Part shown: in pieces, positions 1-7,481 of the stretch | How positions within the stretch are numbered: the stretch's first letter is position 1 | How the letters are laid out: every line of letters starts with the position of its first letter | Assembly: GCA_023484645.1 (NCBI GenBank) | Contig: JAMCZZ010000028.1 | Span: forward strand, 1 to 64,000 | Direction: 5' to 3' | DNA: 64,000 nucleotides | DNA from: Patescibacteria group bacterium | Lineage (GTDB): Bacteria > Patescibacteria > UBA1384 > XYA2-FULL-43-10 > 1-14-0-10-43-13 | Notes under the pieces: model-generated | Seen by the model: the letters and a program-made list of their open reading frames with translations, nothing else | What the model was told of the DNA's origin: nothing | Databases searched by the model: none | Translations under genes and position numbers: made by a program

Positions 1-1
1 C

Positions 2-32
2 AAAAAAACCCGATATTTCGTCGGATTTTTTT
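2..32. terminator. Bidirectional rho-independent terminator
   Basis: A CCGA/TCGG stem with a 7-nt loop is flanked by seven A on the left and seven T on the right, so it can end transcripts on either strand. It probably closes a gene lying before the window. Confidence 0.6.
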
Positions 33-413
33 GATAGAGCGCAAATTGATTTGTGAACTAATCGGGGATAATTAAATTTAAATATTACCCGGTCACTTCA
101 ATTTACGCCCGTAAGAGGGGTCGCAAAGGACTTTTAAATCTTTTGTGGCTTCCCTTACTAAACTTAAATTAGTTTAACAAAGGATTCCTTGATTTCCTCT
201 TACTTTTTGCGTAATCAGTTTTTGTTTTTCTTTTATAAAAAACATTGCTTTCTTGCTCCGCCGGCTGGCGGATTGGCAAGAACGAGCTGGGAGGAAGTCA
301 ATAATCACTTATTTTATCGATATATTAACTTCCTTCTAGAAAGGCAGGGGTGGACCTTTCAAAATCCCATCTCACTCTCGCCATATTTAATCCTTCGATT
401 TCACTCAGGACAA
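33..413. other. Intergenic stretch without a supported gene
   Basis: About 380 bases with no convincing gene. An 87-codon open frame at 189-452 exists, but it crosses a repeat palindrome and a terminator and has no family signature. The stretch holds a copy of the CCGCC..GGCGG palindrome at 257-272. Confidence 0.5.
257..272. repeat. 16-bp CCGCC/GGCGG palindrome, copy 1
   Basis: Near-perfect palindrome TCCGCCGGCTGGCGGA. The same unit recurs at 33042-33057, 49506-49521 and 56842-56857, always between genes, so it is a small interspersed repeat family and not chance. Confidence 0.7.
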
Positions 414-500
414 GCAAAAAGCGCCTTTTTTGAGAGGCGCGTTATAAACTAGTATCCATTTCATCGCCCCTCAGCAATGATATTCAATTTTTAAAGGACA
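414..500 (-). ncRNA. Candidate small transcript with own promoter and terminator
   Basis: On the minus strand a promoter (TTGACA, 17 bp, TAAAAT at 508-536) is followed about 60 nt later by a stem GCGCCT/AGGCGC (421-440) and a T-run, giving a transcript of about 87 nt. Inside it a GAGGGG Shine-Dalgarno precedes ATG codons at which only peptides of 5 or 19 residues could start. It may be a small RNA or a leader-peptide-like unit. I do not recognise a known RNA family. Confidence 0.4.
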
Positions 501-507
501 TTATGGT

Positions 508-536
508 ATTTTACCGCTTTGACCACGACTTGTCAA
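508..536 (-). promoter_or_regulatory. Sigma-70-type promoter for the small transcript
   Basis: Minus strand: -35 TTGACA (531-536), 17-bp spacer, -10 TAAAAT (508-513). It diverges from the promoter of the LuxR-type gene at 635-663. Confidence 0.5.
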
Positions 537-634
537 GGGCTCGTGGGTATAATACTTGTTATAATATTTAAATATAAAGTCTAGTAAATGATAAAATATA
601 AATTTAATCTGGTGGATTACCGATTTTAAAAGCC

Positions 635-663
635 TTGACAATTGAGGCTCTTTTCGGTAAAGT
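635..663 (+). promoter_or_regulatory. Promoter of the LuxR-type HTH gene
   Basis: TTGACA (635-640), 17-bp spacer, TAAAGT (658-663). Because the upstream in-frame TTG at 635 is part of this -35 box, translation more likely begins at 722. The TAAAGT -10 recurs in the promoter at 12905-12933. Confidence 0.5.
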
Positions 664-721
664 ATATACCCGTCTAGGCCCAATCAGCCAAGAACAAAGG
701 ATGTGGAGGGTGAACAAACAG

Positions 722-988
722 ATGGGAAATGTTGGAATACCGGATGTAAATGAAGATCGGTCCGTGCGCCTGACTAAACGCGAGCTAGAAGTGCTCAGCT
801 TAGTCATTGAAGGTAAATCGAGCAAAGATGTCGCTGACGCGCTGTACTGCAGCAAACGAACAGTGGACTACCACTTGGCAAACATTTACGACAAGCTCCA
901 GGTCTCAAACCGAGTGCAAGCCTTCCGGCGTGCCACTCGTCTTGGGCTCATCCCATTATTAGAAGTCACTTTATGTGGCCGCCACTAG
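722..988 (+). CDS. Minimal LuxR/GerE-type HTH DNA-binding protein (88 aa)
   Basis: Small transcription regulator consisting of little more than a LuxR C-terminal helix-turn-helix. Residues from about 17 onward carry the family signature: LTKRELEVLSLVIEGKSS, then DVADAL, the recognition helix SKRTVDYHLANIYDKL, and a final helix with RVQAFRRA. No receiver or ligand-sensing domain precedes it, so any signal input must come from elsewhere. The start at 722 is chosen because a GGAGGG Shine-Dalgarno lies 11 nt upstream and a promoter ends at 663; a GTG at 710 is possible. It is monocistronic, closed by a GC-rich terminator and convergent with dnaB. It is one of several solitary genes of this design. 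Family call firm, target genes unknown. Confidence 0.8.
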   Translation: MGNVGIPDVNEDRSVRLTKRELEVLSLVIEGKSSKDVADALYCSKRTVDYHLANIYDKLQVSNRVQAFRRATRLGLIPLLEVTLCGRH

Positions 989-1012
989 CCGATCTCCTGA
1001 TCGGCACCATAC

Positions 1013-1048
1013 CGTCCCCCGCCGCCTTGGTGTGGGGACGTTTGTTTT
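1013..1048 (+). terminator. GC-rich terminator of the LuxR-type gene
   Basis: CGTCCCC (1013-1019) pairs with GGGGACG (1034-1040), then TTTGTTTT. A second stem GCCGATC/GATCGGC at 988-1005 overlaps the stop codon. GGGAC/GTCCC stems recur behind other solitary genes. Confidence 0.7.
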
Positions 1049-1051
1049 CAA

Positions 1052-2467
1052 TTACTCTTCACTTTGTACAGTTCTATTTTTTTCCAAATCAGCAAAACGC
1101 ATTTGCCCCGGATTAAAGAATAGTTCAGTTTGTCCTGTTGGACCATTTCTATGCTTTTTAATTAAAATTTCAGTGATTCCCTTCTTCTCGGTATCAGGAT
1201 TATAGTATTCTTCTCGGTATAGAAACATTACAACATCGGCATCCTGCTCAATAGAGCCCGATTCACGCAAATCAGACAGTTGCGGCCTTTTATTATCACG
1301 ATGTTCTACTGCTCGAGAAAGCTGAGACAAAGCAATAATAGGAACATTTAATTCGCGAGCCAGCCCCTTCAGAGATCTTGAAATCTCGGAGATCTCCTGT
1401 ACTCGGTTAAAATCACTGCCCTTGGAGCGGCCTTCCATAAGTTGAAGATAATCAATAATTATAAGCCCTAACCCATGCTCCATCTGGAGCCTTCTTGCCT
1501 TTGCTCGAATTTCCATAATATTTCCGCCCGCTGAATCGTCAATGAATATTGGCGCTTCCGAAAGGACCCCCATCGCATATCCAATCTTTGGAAAATCGTT
1601 ATCGGTCAAGTTCCCCGTTCGAAGCTTCCATGAATCAACTCCGGCTTGAGACGACAAAAGTCTATCGATCAACTGATCCTTACTCATTTCCAAGGAAAAT
1701 ATTCCGACCGGGATTTTTTCCTCGATGGCTGCATTTTCCGCTAAGTTCAAAGCAAAAGAGGTTTTGCCCATGGAAGGACGGGCGGCCAAAATAATTAAGT
1801 CAGAGTTTTGAAAACCGGCAGTAACACTGTCTAGATCGCGAAAACCACTCGGAACTCCTCGCAAGGCACCTTTGTCTTTATCTTTATGAATCTTATCAAT
1901 CCTGTCAAAAGCTTCTGTTAGAACATCTTGAATTGAGATAAATTTATTTTTTAAGAATTTTTGCGAAACAGCAAATAGAGATTGTTCTGCTTTATCGAGA
2001 GTTTCAGAGAGATCAGCATCTTCATCATAACCCAACTCTGTTATTCCTCCGGCTGCATTGATTAAACGCCGAAGAACTGCTTTTTCACGGCAAATCTGGG
2101 CGTAATGGACTACATTAGATGCCGAGGGAGTATCATTTACAATCTCAGCCAAATAACTTGAACCACCAACTTCTTTAATTGTTCCGCTTGCCTCAAGAAT
2201 TTCTGAAATTGTAACAATATCAATCGGCTTGCGCTTGTCGAACAAACTAAGCATTGCTTCATAAATAATACCATTTCGATCCTCATAGAAATCTTCTGGA
2301 GTAACAACATCTATAATTTTTATGATTGCATCCTTGTCAAGGAGAATTGAGCCCAAAACACTTTTCTCTGCATTTAAGTTCTGAGGGGGAATACGAACAC
2401 CAGAAGGAATCACCACTTTTGAAGATGATTTATCCCTCTTAAAATTTTCCTTATTCTCCCTCGCCAT
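1052..2467 (-). CDS. dnaB: Replicative DNA helicase DnaB (471 aa)
   Basis: Hexameric 5'-3' helicase that unwinds the replication fork. The N-terminal domain begins with the typical PPQNLNAEKSVLGSILLD stretch that binds primase and loader. The RecA-like C-terminal domain has Walker A (ARPSMGKTS), Walker B (LIIIDYLQLM) and the DnaB motifs LSQLSRAVE and DLRESGSIEQDAD. Length is normal. The start at 2467 (MARENKENF) is chosen over one 21 codons upstream because a GGAGGG Shine-Dalgarno precedes it and homology begins after it. The gene lies downstream of dnaX on the same strand, separated by an AT-rich inverted repeat. No helicase-loader gene is visible nearby. Confidence 0.97.
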   Translation of the reverse strand: MARENKENFKRDKSSSKVVIPSGVRIPPQNLNAEKSVLGSILLDKDAIIKIIDVVTPEDFYEDRNGIIYEAMLSLFDKRKPIDIVTISEILEASGTIKEVGGSSYLAEIVNDTPSASNVVHYAQICREKAVLRRLINAAGGITELGYDEDADLSETLDKAEQSLFAVSQKFLKNKFISIQDVLTEAFDRIDKIHKDKDKGALRGVPSGFRDLDSVTAGFQNSDLIILAARPSMGKTSFALNLAENAAIEEKIPVGIFSLEMSKDQLIDRLLSSQAGVDSWKLRTGNLTDNDFPKIGYAMGVLSEAPIFIDDSAGGNIMEIRAKARRLQMEHGLGLIIIDYLQLMEGRSKGSDFNRVQEISEISRSLKGLARELNVPIIALSQLSRAVEHRDNKRPQLSDLRESGSIEQDADVVMFLYREEYYNPDTEKKGITEILIKKHRNGPTGQTELFFNPGQMRFADLEKNRTVQSEE

Positions 2468-2479
2468 CAACCCTCCATT

Positions 2480-2613
2480 AATAAATTCCAAGTTACAAGA
2501 TACAAGATACAAACAAATCTCAAAACTCAATTATTAATACTCAAATATTTGGTAATTGAAATTTAGAATTTGAATATTGTTTGGTTATTGTTTCTTGCTC
2601 CTTGTATCTTCTG
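2480..2613. repeat. AT-rich long imperfect palindrome between dnaX and dnaB
   Basis: The gap carries the pattern ACAAGATACAA..TTG..TTGTATCTT, so most of it can fold into one long hairpin. Related sequences lie at 4310-4450 and 26327-26427, pointing to an interspersed non-coding repeat family of about 100-130 bp. Confidence 0.6.
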
Positions 2614-4296
2614 TTAAGCGAAGATTTCCTCTGCAACCTTCTGCAGCTCTTCATTATCAGTTATCTTATTTTCTCTTGGCTTAGGATCAATCAATCTACA
2701 GCTGATCATGCACTCTCCGCCGGTTAAGTCGCAAAATATTTTTTCTAAAATTTTCGTATTTTCAGGCGCCGATATTTTGTCTTTATGAAATTTGAATTTC
2801 ACTCCCAAAACTAGCTTGCCCTTAGTATACTCCAATGGTTTTGCGTCCCGCATCAAAGCAGCAAGAGAGGTGTTCGCCTGCCTGATTTCTTTTATCGCTT
2901 TTGTCCAAACATCATCAGTCATTTCGAGCACAATCACCGGAACACTTTCATGGTTAATTGATTGATTCGCTTCTTCAATCTCATCTTGTTTTTTTACCTT
3001 TTCAATGCCATCACTATCATCCCGAGCACTTTTTTTCATGGCATCTTGAACACCTCCTCTTTTGTCATCCTGAGCACCTCTTTTTCTGTCATCCTGAGCG
3101 TTAGCGAAGGATCCAACCTCGACTTGTCGAGGCATACGCTCGCTTTGCTCGCTGGATTCTTCGGCTCGCGCCTCAGAATGACGAGATAAGGAGTTTTGGA
3201 TATTTATGGAGCAAGCCTCAATAACTGCCATTTCAATCGGCAAAATCGGATAAGCAATATCTTTCAGTAAGTTGCCCGATTTTAGAAATATTTCAATTAA
3301 TTTTAATATTTGGTCGGAAGTTACCTCTTGGCATAAATTTTTTATTGAAGCTGCGTTCTCAGCTGTATCTTCAAATAAAACTTTGCCTGATTCAGAAAAT
3401 AAGAGCATTCTCCTCAATACTTCAATTATGTCTTTATTAAACTGAGCCATTTCCAAGCCTTCATCGTACAGCCGATGGGCGATTTTTAATCCCTCCTCCG
3501 GGTTAGTATTAAAAATCGCCCCTAGAAACTGAAATATAAACTTCCTGTCTGCTATTCCTAACATACTTTCTACTTGGGACTTCTCCACTTTCTTTCCCAA
3601 AGAAGAAATTTTTTCCAGAAGAACAATTGCATCGCGGTGTCCCCCTTCTGCATTTGAAGCAATCAGCTCCAATGAGCCATTGTCTATTTCTAATTTTTCT
3701 TCCTTTGTAATCTTTTTTAAATTTTTGACAATGTCTTCCTTTGTAACTCGGCGAAAATCATAACGCTGAACTCTGGACAAAATAGTTGCGGGCAATTTAT
3801 GCGATTCTGTGGTGGCCAGAATAAAAACCACATGTTTAGGTGGTTCTTCTAAAGTTTTTAAAAGAGCATTAAAAGCGCTTTTGGAAAGCATATGAACTTC
3901 ATCGATGATGTAGATCTTTTTGAATGATTTGTTTGGAGCAAACTGTGCCTTCTCAATTAATTCTCTGATTTCATCTACACCAGTGTGAGAAGCAGCATCT
4001 ATTTCGATAACATCAATCGATCTTCCACTTCCAATTTCTAGACACGATGCACAAGTATTGCACGGTTCCCCTAAGACTTCCTGCCCGCTTTTCCTTAAAT
4101 CAGCCAAGGTCAAACAGTTTAATGCTTTTGCTAAAAGACGCGCGGTTGATGTCTTGCCCGTTCCGCGAGGCCCAGTCAAAAGGTAAGCGTGAGAAAATTT
4201 ATCGCTTTTAATTGCTTCAATCAAAGTATCCCTAATCAGATCTTGCCCAATTAGGTCAGAAAATGTTTTCGATCTGTATTTTTGATAAAAAGCCAT
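2614..4296 (-). CDS. dnaX: DNA polymerase III subunit gamma/tau (560 aa)
   Basis: Clamp-loader ATPase of the replicative polymerase. Walker A is GPRGTGKTS near residue 43. The zinc module CNTCASC follows, then the Walker B region DEVHMLSKSAFNALLKTLEEPP and the sensor motif SRVQRYDF. Domain III and a tau-like C-terminal region follow. Between them, at about residues 369-429, lies a low-complexity charged linker encoded by an interspersed palindromic repeat (separate entry). It ends in four degenerate 8-residue units: AQDDRKRG, AQDDKRGG, VQDAMKKS and ARDD. The linker sits where tau proteins are naturally variable, so function is probably kept. Start at the family-typical MAFYQKYRSKTF. Confidence 0.96.
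   Translation of the reverse strand: MAFYQKYRSKTFSDLIGQDLIRDTLIEAIKSDKFSHAYLLTGPRGTGKTSTARLLAKALNCLTLADLRKSGQEVLGEPCNTCASCLEIGSGRSIDVIEIDAASHTGVDEIRELIEKAQFAPNKSFKKIYIIDEVHMLSKSAFNALLKTLEEPPKHVVFILATTESHKLPATILSRVQRYDFRRVTKEDIVKNLKKITKEEKLEIDNGSLELIASNAEGGHRDAIVLLEKISSLGKKVEKSQVESMLGIADRKFIFQFLGAIFNTNPEEGLKIAHRLYDEGLEMAQFNKDIIEVLRRMLLFSESGKVLFEDTAENAASIKNLCQEVTSDQILKLIEIFLKSGNLLKDIAYPILPIEMAVIEACSINIQNSLSRHSEARAEESSEQSERMPRQVEVGSFANAQDDRKRGAQDDKRGGVQDAMKKSARDDSDGIEKVKKQDEIEEANQSINHESVPVIVLEMTDDVWTKAIKEIRQANTSLAALMRDAKPLEYTKGKLVLGVKFKFHKDKISAPENTKILEKIFCDLTGGECMISCRLIDPKPRENKITDNEELQKVAEEIFA
2996..3192. repeat. Interspersed palindromic repeat inserted in frame in dnaX
   Basis: The stretch contains GTCATTCTGAG and CTCAGGATGAC in inverted orientation around a ..GGATCCTTCGC.. 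core. It is followed by three to four 24-bp tandem copies of a unit like GCTCAGGATGACAAAAGAGG. Similar sequence lies between genes at 22361-22408, 36253-36322 and, diverged, 52125-52212. Here it is translated without breaking the frame. Confidence 0.8.
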
Positions 4297-4309
4297 CGGT
4301 AAAATTCCA

Positions 4310-4450
4310 TTTTACAAATCCCAAGAAACAAGTAACAAGATCCAAACAATATTCAAATCACAAATTTCAATTAGCAAATATTTGTATATTGGTTATTGAG
4401 TATTGAGATTTATTTGTATCTTGTCTCTTGGTTATTGGAATTTCCTTACA
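4310..4450. repeat. AT-rich long palindrome upstream of dnaX
   Basis: CCAAGAAACAAGTAACAAGAT on the left is mirrored by ATCTTGTCTCTTGGTTATTG on the right. Same family as the repeats at 2480-2613 and 26327-26427. No open frame of note. Confidence 0.6.
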
Positions 4451-4559
4451 GGCTCATTGTAACCCGTAAAGCTATGTATCGGGAACTGTTGCAACAATCG
4501 CAAGTCCTACATTTATAAGTTAAAATTGTCCCCAGGTTAGTCCACAAAGTTGTCCACCA

Positions 4560-4700
4560 AGATAACAAATTTAAAATTTTTAATTTAGAATTTAAATTGA
4601 ATTCTAAATGATAAATGTTTTAAACATTTTAAATTAAATATTTCTAAATTTATTTTAAACTTTAAACTTTAAATTAAAAATTGCCTTTAGGCTTTAAATA
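4560..4700. other. Very AT-rich inverted-repeat stretch
   Basis: Runs of TTTAAATTTAGAATTTAAA-like sequence form several overlapping palindromes. No coding capacity is visible. The stretch separates the dnaX 5' region from the divergent pilus operon promoter. Confidence 0.4.
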
Positions 4701-4724
4701 TTGGCTTTTTTCGGGATAAAACTA

Positions 4725-4753
4725 TTGTTTTTAAACGGTTTGAATGTTAAAAT
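4725..4753 (+). promoter_or_regulatory. Putative promoter of the pilus operon
   Basis: TTGTTT (4725-4730), 17-bp spacer, TAAAAT (4748-4753). A terminator-like hairpin follows almost at once at 4771, so most transcripts may stop there unless antitermination occurs. Confidence 0.45.
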
Positions 4754-4770
4754 TTAAGTGGAGGAGGCGG

Positions 4771-4800
4771 CCACGGATTTTTCCTCTGTGGTTTTTTTTT
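4771..4800 (+). terminator. Terminator-like attenuator ahead of the pilus operon
   Basis: CCACGGA (4771-4777) pairs with TCTGTGG (4785-4791), followed by nine T. The upstream GGAGGAGG could instead pair with TTCCTC in the loop, a possible antiterminator. It lies about 185 nt before pilB, so it may control operon expression or end a very short RNA. Confidence 0.5.
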
Positions 4801-4825
4801 AATAACTGCAAGAGATGACAGATTA

Positions 4826-4960
4826 AAATTTGGCGAGCATGTTTCTTTTGCGAAACCGGTCGAGTAAGCCATCTTGATTTAGAACGTATAAGTGAAAAAT
4901 CAAGAAGCGAACGAGTAGGCTGGCTAGGGAGGTTTAGAGCAAAAAAATATGTGAGCCAAA
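4826..4960 (+). ncRNA. Structured leader upstream of pilB
   Basis: The stretch holds a GTTTC/GAAAC hairpin (near 4839-4854), a longer CTTGATTT/AAATCAAG hairpin (near 4873-4906) and flanking GCC/GGC pairing. The phrase CGAGTAAGCC recurs as CGAGTAGGCT. It is GC-richer than the surrounding AT-rich DNA. I do not match it to a named riboswitch. It may be a cis-regulatory leader or an independent RNA. Confidence 0.4.
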
Positions 4961-4975
4961 TAATAAAAAGGTGAG

Positions 4976-7477
4976 ATGATTAGAAAAGATTTAGCAAAAG
5001 CGATTGCGAAACAAACAAACCTAAATTCACATCAAGCTGAAAACTTGATTATCGCTTTTGGTGCTGTAGTAAGCGATGTTTTGGCTAGAGGTGAAAAAAT
5101 TGTTTATTCTAATTTTGGCACTTTCTACACAGTTCACTATCCGTCTAAAGTAATTTTTCATCCCAAATTTGGAGCAGCCAAAAAAATGGTTATGCTCCCT
5201 ACAAACGCAGTCAAGTGGATGCCATCTGGGAATATTAAAGATTTAGTAAAGAACTCAAAAGTAGTTGAAAACGCTACGCTGCACGGAGCCAAAAGAAACC
5301 AATCTGAAAATTTACAAAAACCAATACCTGATCAATTGTTAGCACAAGAACAACCAGAAATTAAACCACAAGGTAATACAGTAAACAAATCAGAAGATGG
5401 TTTGATTGAAATACCAATCAGAAAAGTATCTAACTCGGTAAATGAAAACGCCAGTCTAACCTCTGTCACACCAGTTTCTCCGCAAGAAAATGACAGCAAA
5501 CATTTATCTATTGATAAACCTGAAGATGACGAACCGCCGGTCAATATTTACGAAGAGCTAATGGGCGATGGCAGCAAAGAAGAAGCCACTTTTGGCGATG
5601 CAATAAGAGTACATAAGGGTCGTGCCCGTTCCCTTTTAGGTAGAATTTTCAAGAAAAACCAAGATATTGATACCACAGCATCTAATAGTCATGCCATTGG
5701 TGAGAATTCTGCAAAGACTGATCCGGATAAAATCTCTTTAGTTAATTCCGGAATGTTTGAAAAAGAATCGAGCTCTGTTCCAATCAGCCAGTCACCTGGA
5801 GCAAAGAAGATTGATAGCATAAAAACTGAGATAAAAAGTACACCAGATTTGCATGATTCTCAAAAGAGCCTGAAAGAAGATGTCAAACCAAACAACGAAC
5901 CGATTGAAATTACTCCTTTTTCTAAAACTAAAGATAATATCTCTTTCATCGACCTTTCTAAGACAACTGTTTCTAAGGATATATTGCAAAAAATCCCCGA
6001 AAAATTGGCTAGACAGTATAAACTCGTGCCGGTCGAAGAGAATGAAAAAGGTTTAGTCGTCGCCATGGCGGACCCTCAAGACTTAGAAGCAAAGGAATTA
6101 ATTAAAAAACAAATTCAAACGCCGATCATTCCAATCTTAGCTTCAGGCGATGATATTAATTTTATTTTAGATCAATATAACGGTTTAGAAACCGAGGTTG
6201 AGGAAGCAATTGAAACTGCAGACCAAGAAAATAAAACTGAGACTGCCAATGCCAATAAAGCCGATTTGATTGAATCTGTTTCAGATAATGCGCCCGCTTC
6301 CAGAATCGTTACATCTCTTCTCCGAAGAGCTATTAGAGACAAGGCTTCTGATATTCACATAGAGCCGTCAGAAAAAGAAGTTGAAGTAAGATTTAGGCTT
6401 GATGGAGTTTTGAAAAAGAAGATTACTTTGCCGCTAGATATAGAACCGGCGGTGGTATCAAGAATTAAAATCTTATCAAACTTAAAAATCGACGAACAAA
6501 GACTGCCCCAAGACGGCCGTTTCACTATCAATTTTGAGAATCGAAAGATTGATTTCCGCGTATCTACAATGCCTGTAGCCAATGGCGAAAAGATTGTGAT
6601 GAGAGTGCTGGACAAAATGACAGGTATTTTAACAGTGGAAGAACTCGGAGTACGAGGAAGCGGACTTGCTGTTCTGAAAGACAACATTCAAAAGTCGCAT
6701 GGTATGACGCTCGTTACAGGTCCGACTGGTTCCGGCAAAACCACTACTCTTTATGCTCTGATAGACAAATTATACAGCGAGGGGGTTAATATTGTAACTT
6801 TGGAAGACCCTATTGAATATAGAATGCCGGGCATAAACCAAAGTCAAGTTAATGCTGAAATACATTATACTTTTGCTTCCGGTTTACGCTCAATTGTAAG
6901 GCAAGATCCTGACATAATAATGATCGGTGAAATAAGAGATAAAGAGACAGCCGAAATGGCTGTTCACGCTGCATTGACGGGGCATATCGTACTGTCTACT
7001 CTTCACACAAATGATGCAACCGGTGCTGCACCAAGGCTTATTGATATGGGTGTAGAGCCTTTTCTTTTGACTTCAGCCTTAAATGTAGTTGTGGGCCAGC
7101 GTCTTGCACGCAAAATATGCAGTGATTGTAAAGAAGAGATACAAATTGCAGAAGCAGAAAAAAAGAAAATAGAAGAAGAAATTGAAAAAATGCCCGAGAA
7201 AGAAAAGGCTGAGATTAAAGAAAAAGGACTAAAATTTTTTCACGGGAAAGGCTGCAAGAATTGCGGCGATGCAGGATATAAGGGAAGAATAGGTTTATAT
7301 GAGGTGCTTAGTATTAACGAAAGTATAAAAGAAATGATATTAAACAAGAAGCCGTCTTCAGAAATCCAAGCTGAAGCTGTTAAATCCGGAATGGTTACCA
7401 TGTTGCAAGACGGGATATTAAAAGTGTGCGACGGCATCACGACAGTTGAAGAAGTTTGGAGAGTAACAAAAGACTAG
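4976..7477 (+). CDS. pilB: HU-domain fusion to type IV pilus assembly ATPase PilB (833 aa)
   Basis: Cytoplasmic hexameric ATPase that drives pilin polymerisation, with an unusual N-terminus. Residues 1 to about 92 are an HU/IHF-type DNA-binding domain: MIRKDLAKAIAKQT, the FGTF turn, and the closing WMPSGNIKDLV that matches HU FxPGxxLKxxV. A long polar linker follows to about residue 310. The PilB/MshE N-terminal domain then contains YKLVPVEENEKGLVVAMADP. The ATPase core has Walker A GPTGSGKTT (about residue 581), the Asp box RQDPDIIMIGEIRD, the His box LSTLHTND and a CxxC..CxxC zinc knuckle near the end. There is one continuous frame with no frameshift. It heads the pilBCMNO operon, 4 bp before pilC. 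ATPase role is firm; the purpose of DNA binding is unknown. Confidence 0.93.
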   Translation: MIRKDLAKAIAKQTNLNSHQAENLIIAFGAVVSDVLARGEKIVYSNFGTFYTVHYPSKVIFHPKFGAAKKMVMLPTNAVKWMPSGNIKDLVKNSKVVENATLHGAKRNQSENLQKPIPDQLLAQEQPEIKPQGNTVNKSEDGLIEIPIRKVSNSVNENASLTSVTPVSPQENDSKHLSIDKPEDDEPPVNIYEELMGDGSKEEATFGDAIRVHKGRARSLLGRIFKKNQDIDTTASNSHAIGENSAKTDPDKISLVNSGMFEKESSSVPISQSPGAKKIDSIKTEIKSTPDLHDSQKSLKEDVKPNNEPIEITPFSKTKDNISFIDLSKTTVSKDILQKIPEKLARQYKLVPVEENEKGLVVAMADPQDLEAKELIKKQIQTPIIPILASGDDINFILDQYNGLETEVEEAIETADQENKTETANANKADLIESVSDNAPASRIVTSLLRRAIRDKASDIHIEPSEKEVEVRFRLDGVLKKKITLPLDIEPAVVSRIKILSNLKIDEQRLPQDGRFTINFENRKIDFRVSTMPVANGEKIVMRVLDKMTGILTVEELGVRGSGLAVLKDNIQKSHGMTLVTGPTGSGKTTTLYALIDKLYSEGVNIVTLEDPIEYRMPGINQSQVNAEIHYTFASGLRSIVRQDPDIIMIGEIRDKETAEMAVHAALTGHIVLSTLHTNDATGAAPRLIDMGVEPFLLTSALNVVVGQRLARKICSDCKEEIQIAEAEKKKIEEEIEKMPEKEKAEIKEKGLKFFHGKGCKNCGDAGYKGRIGLYEVLSINESIKEMILNKKPSSEIQAEAVKSGMVTMLQDGILKVCDGITTVEEVWRVTKD

Positions 7478-7481
7478 AATA

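Noticed and set aside
189..452. 87-codon open frame at the window start
   Set aside because: Crosses the GC palindrome and a terminator, has no homology signature or ribosome site.
4826..4960. Cyclic-di-GMP riboswitch
   Set aside because: The conserved GGCAAACC and GACGCAAAGCC elements are not present, although the position ahead of pilus genes would suit it.
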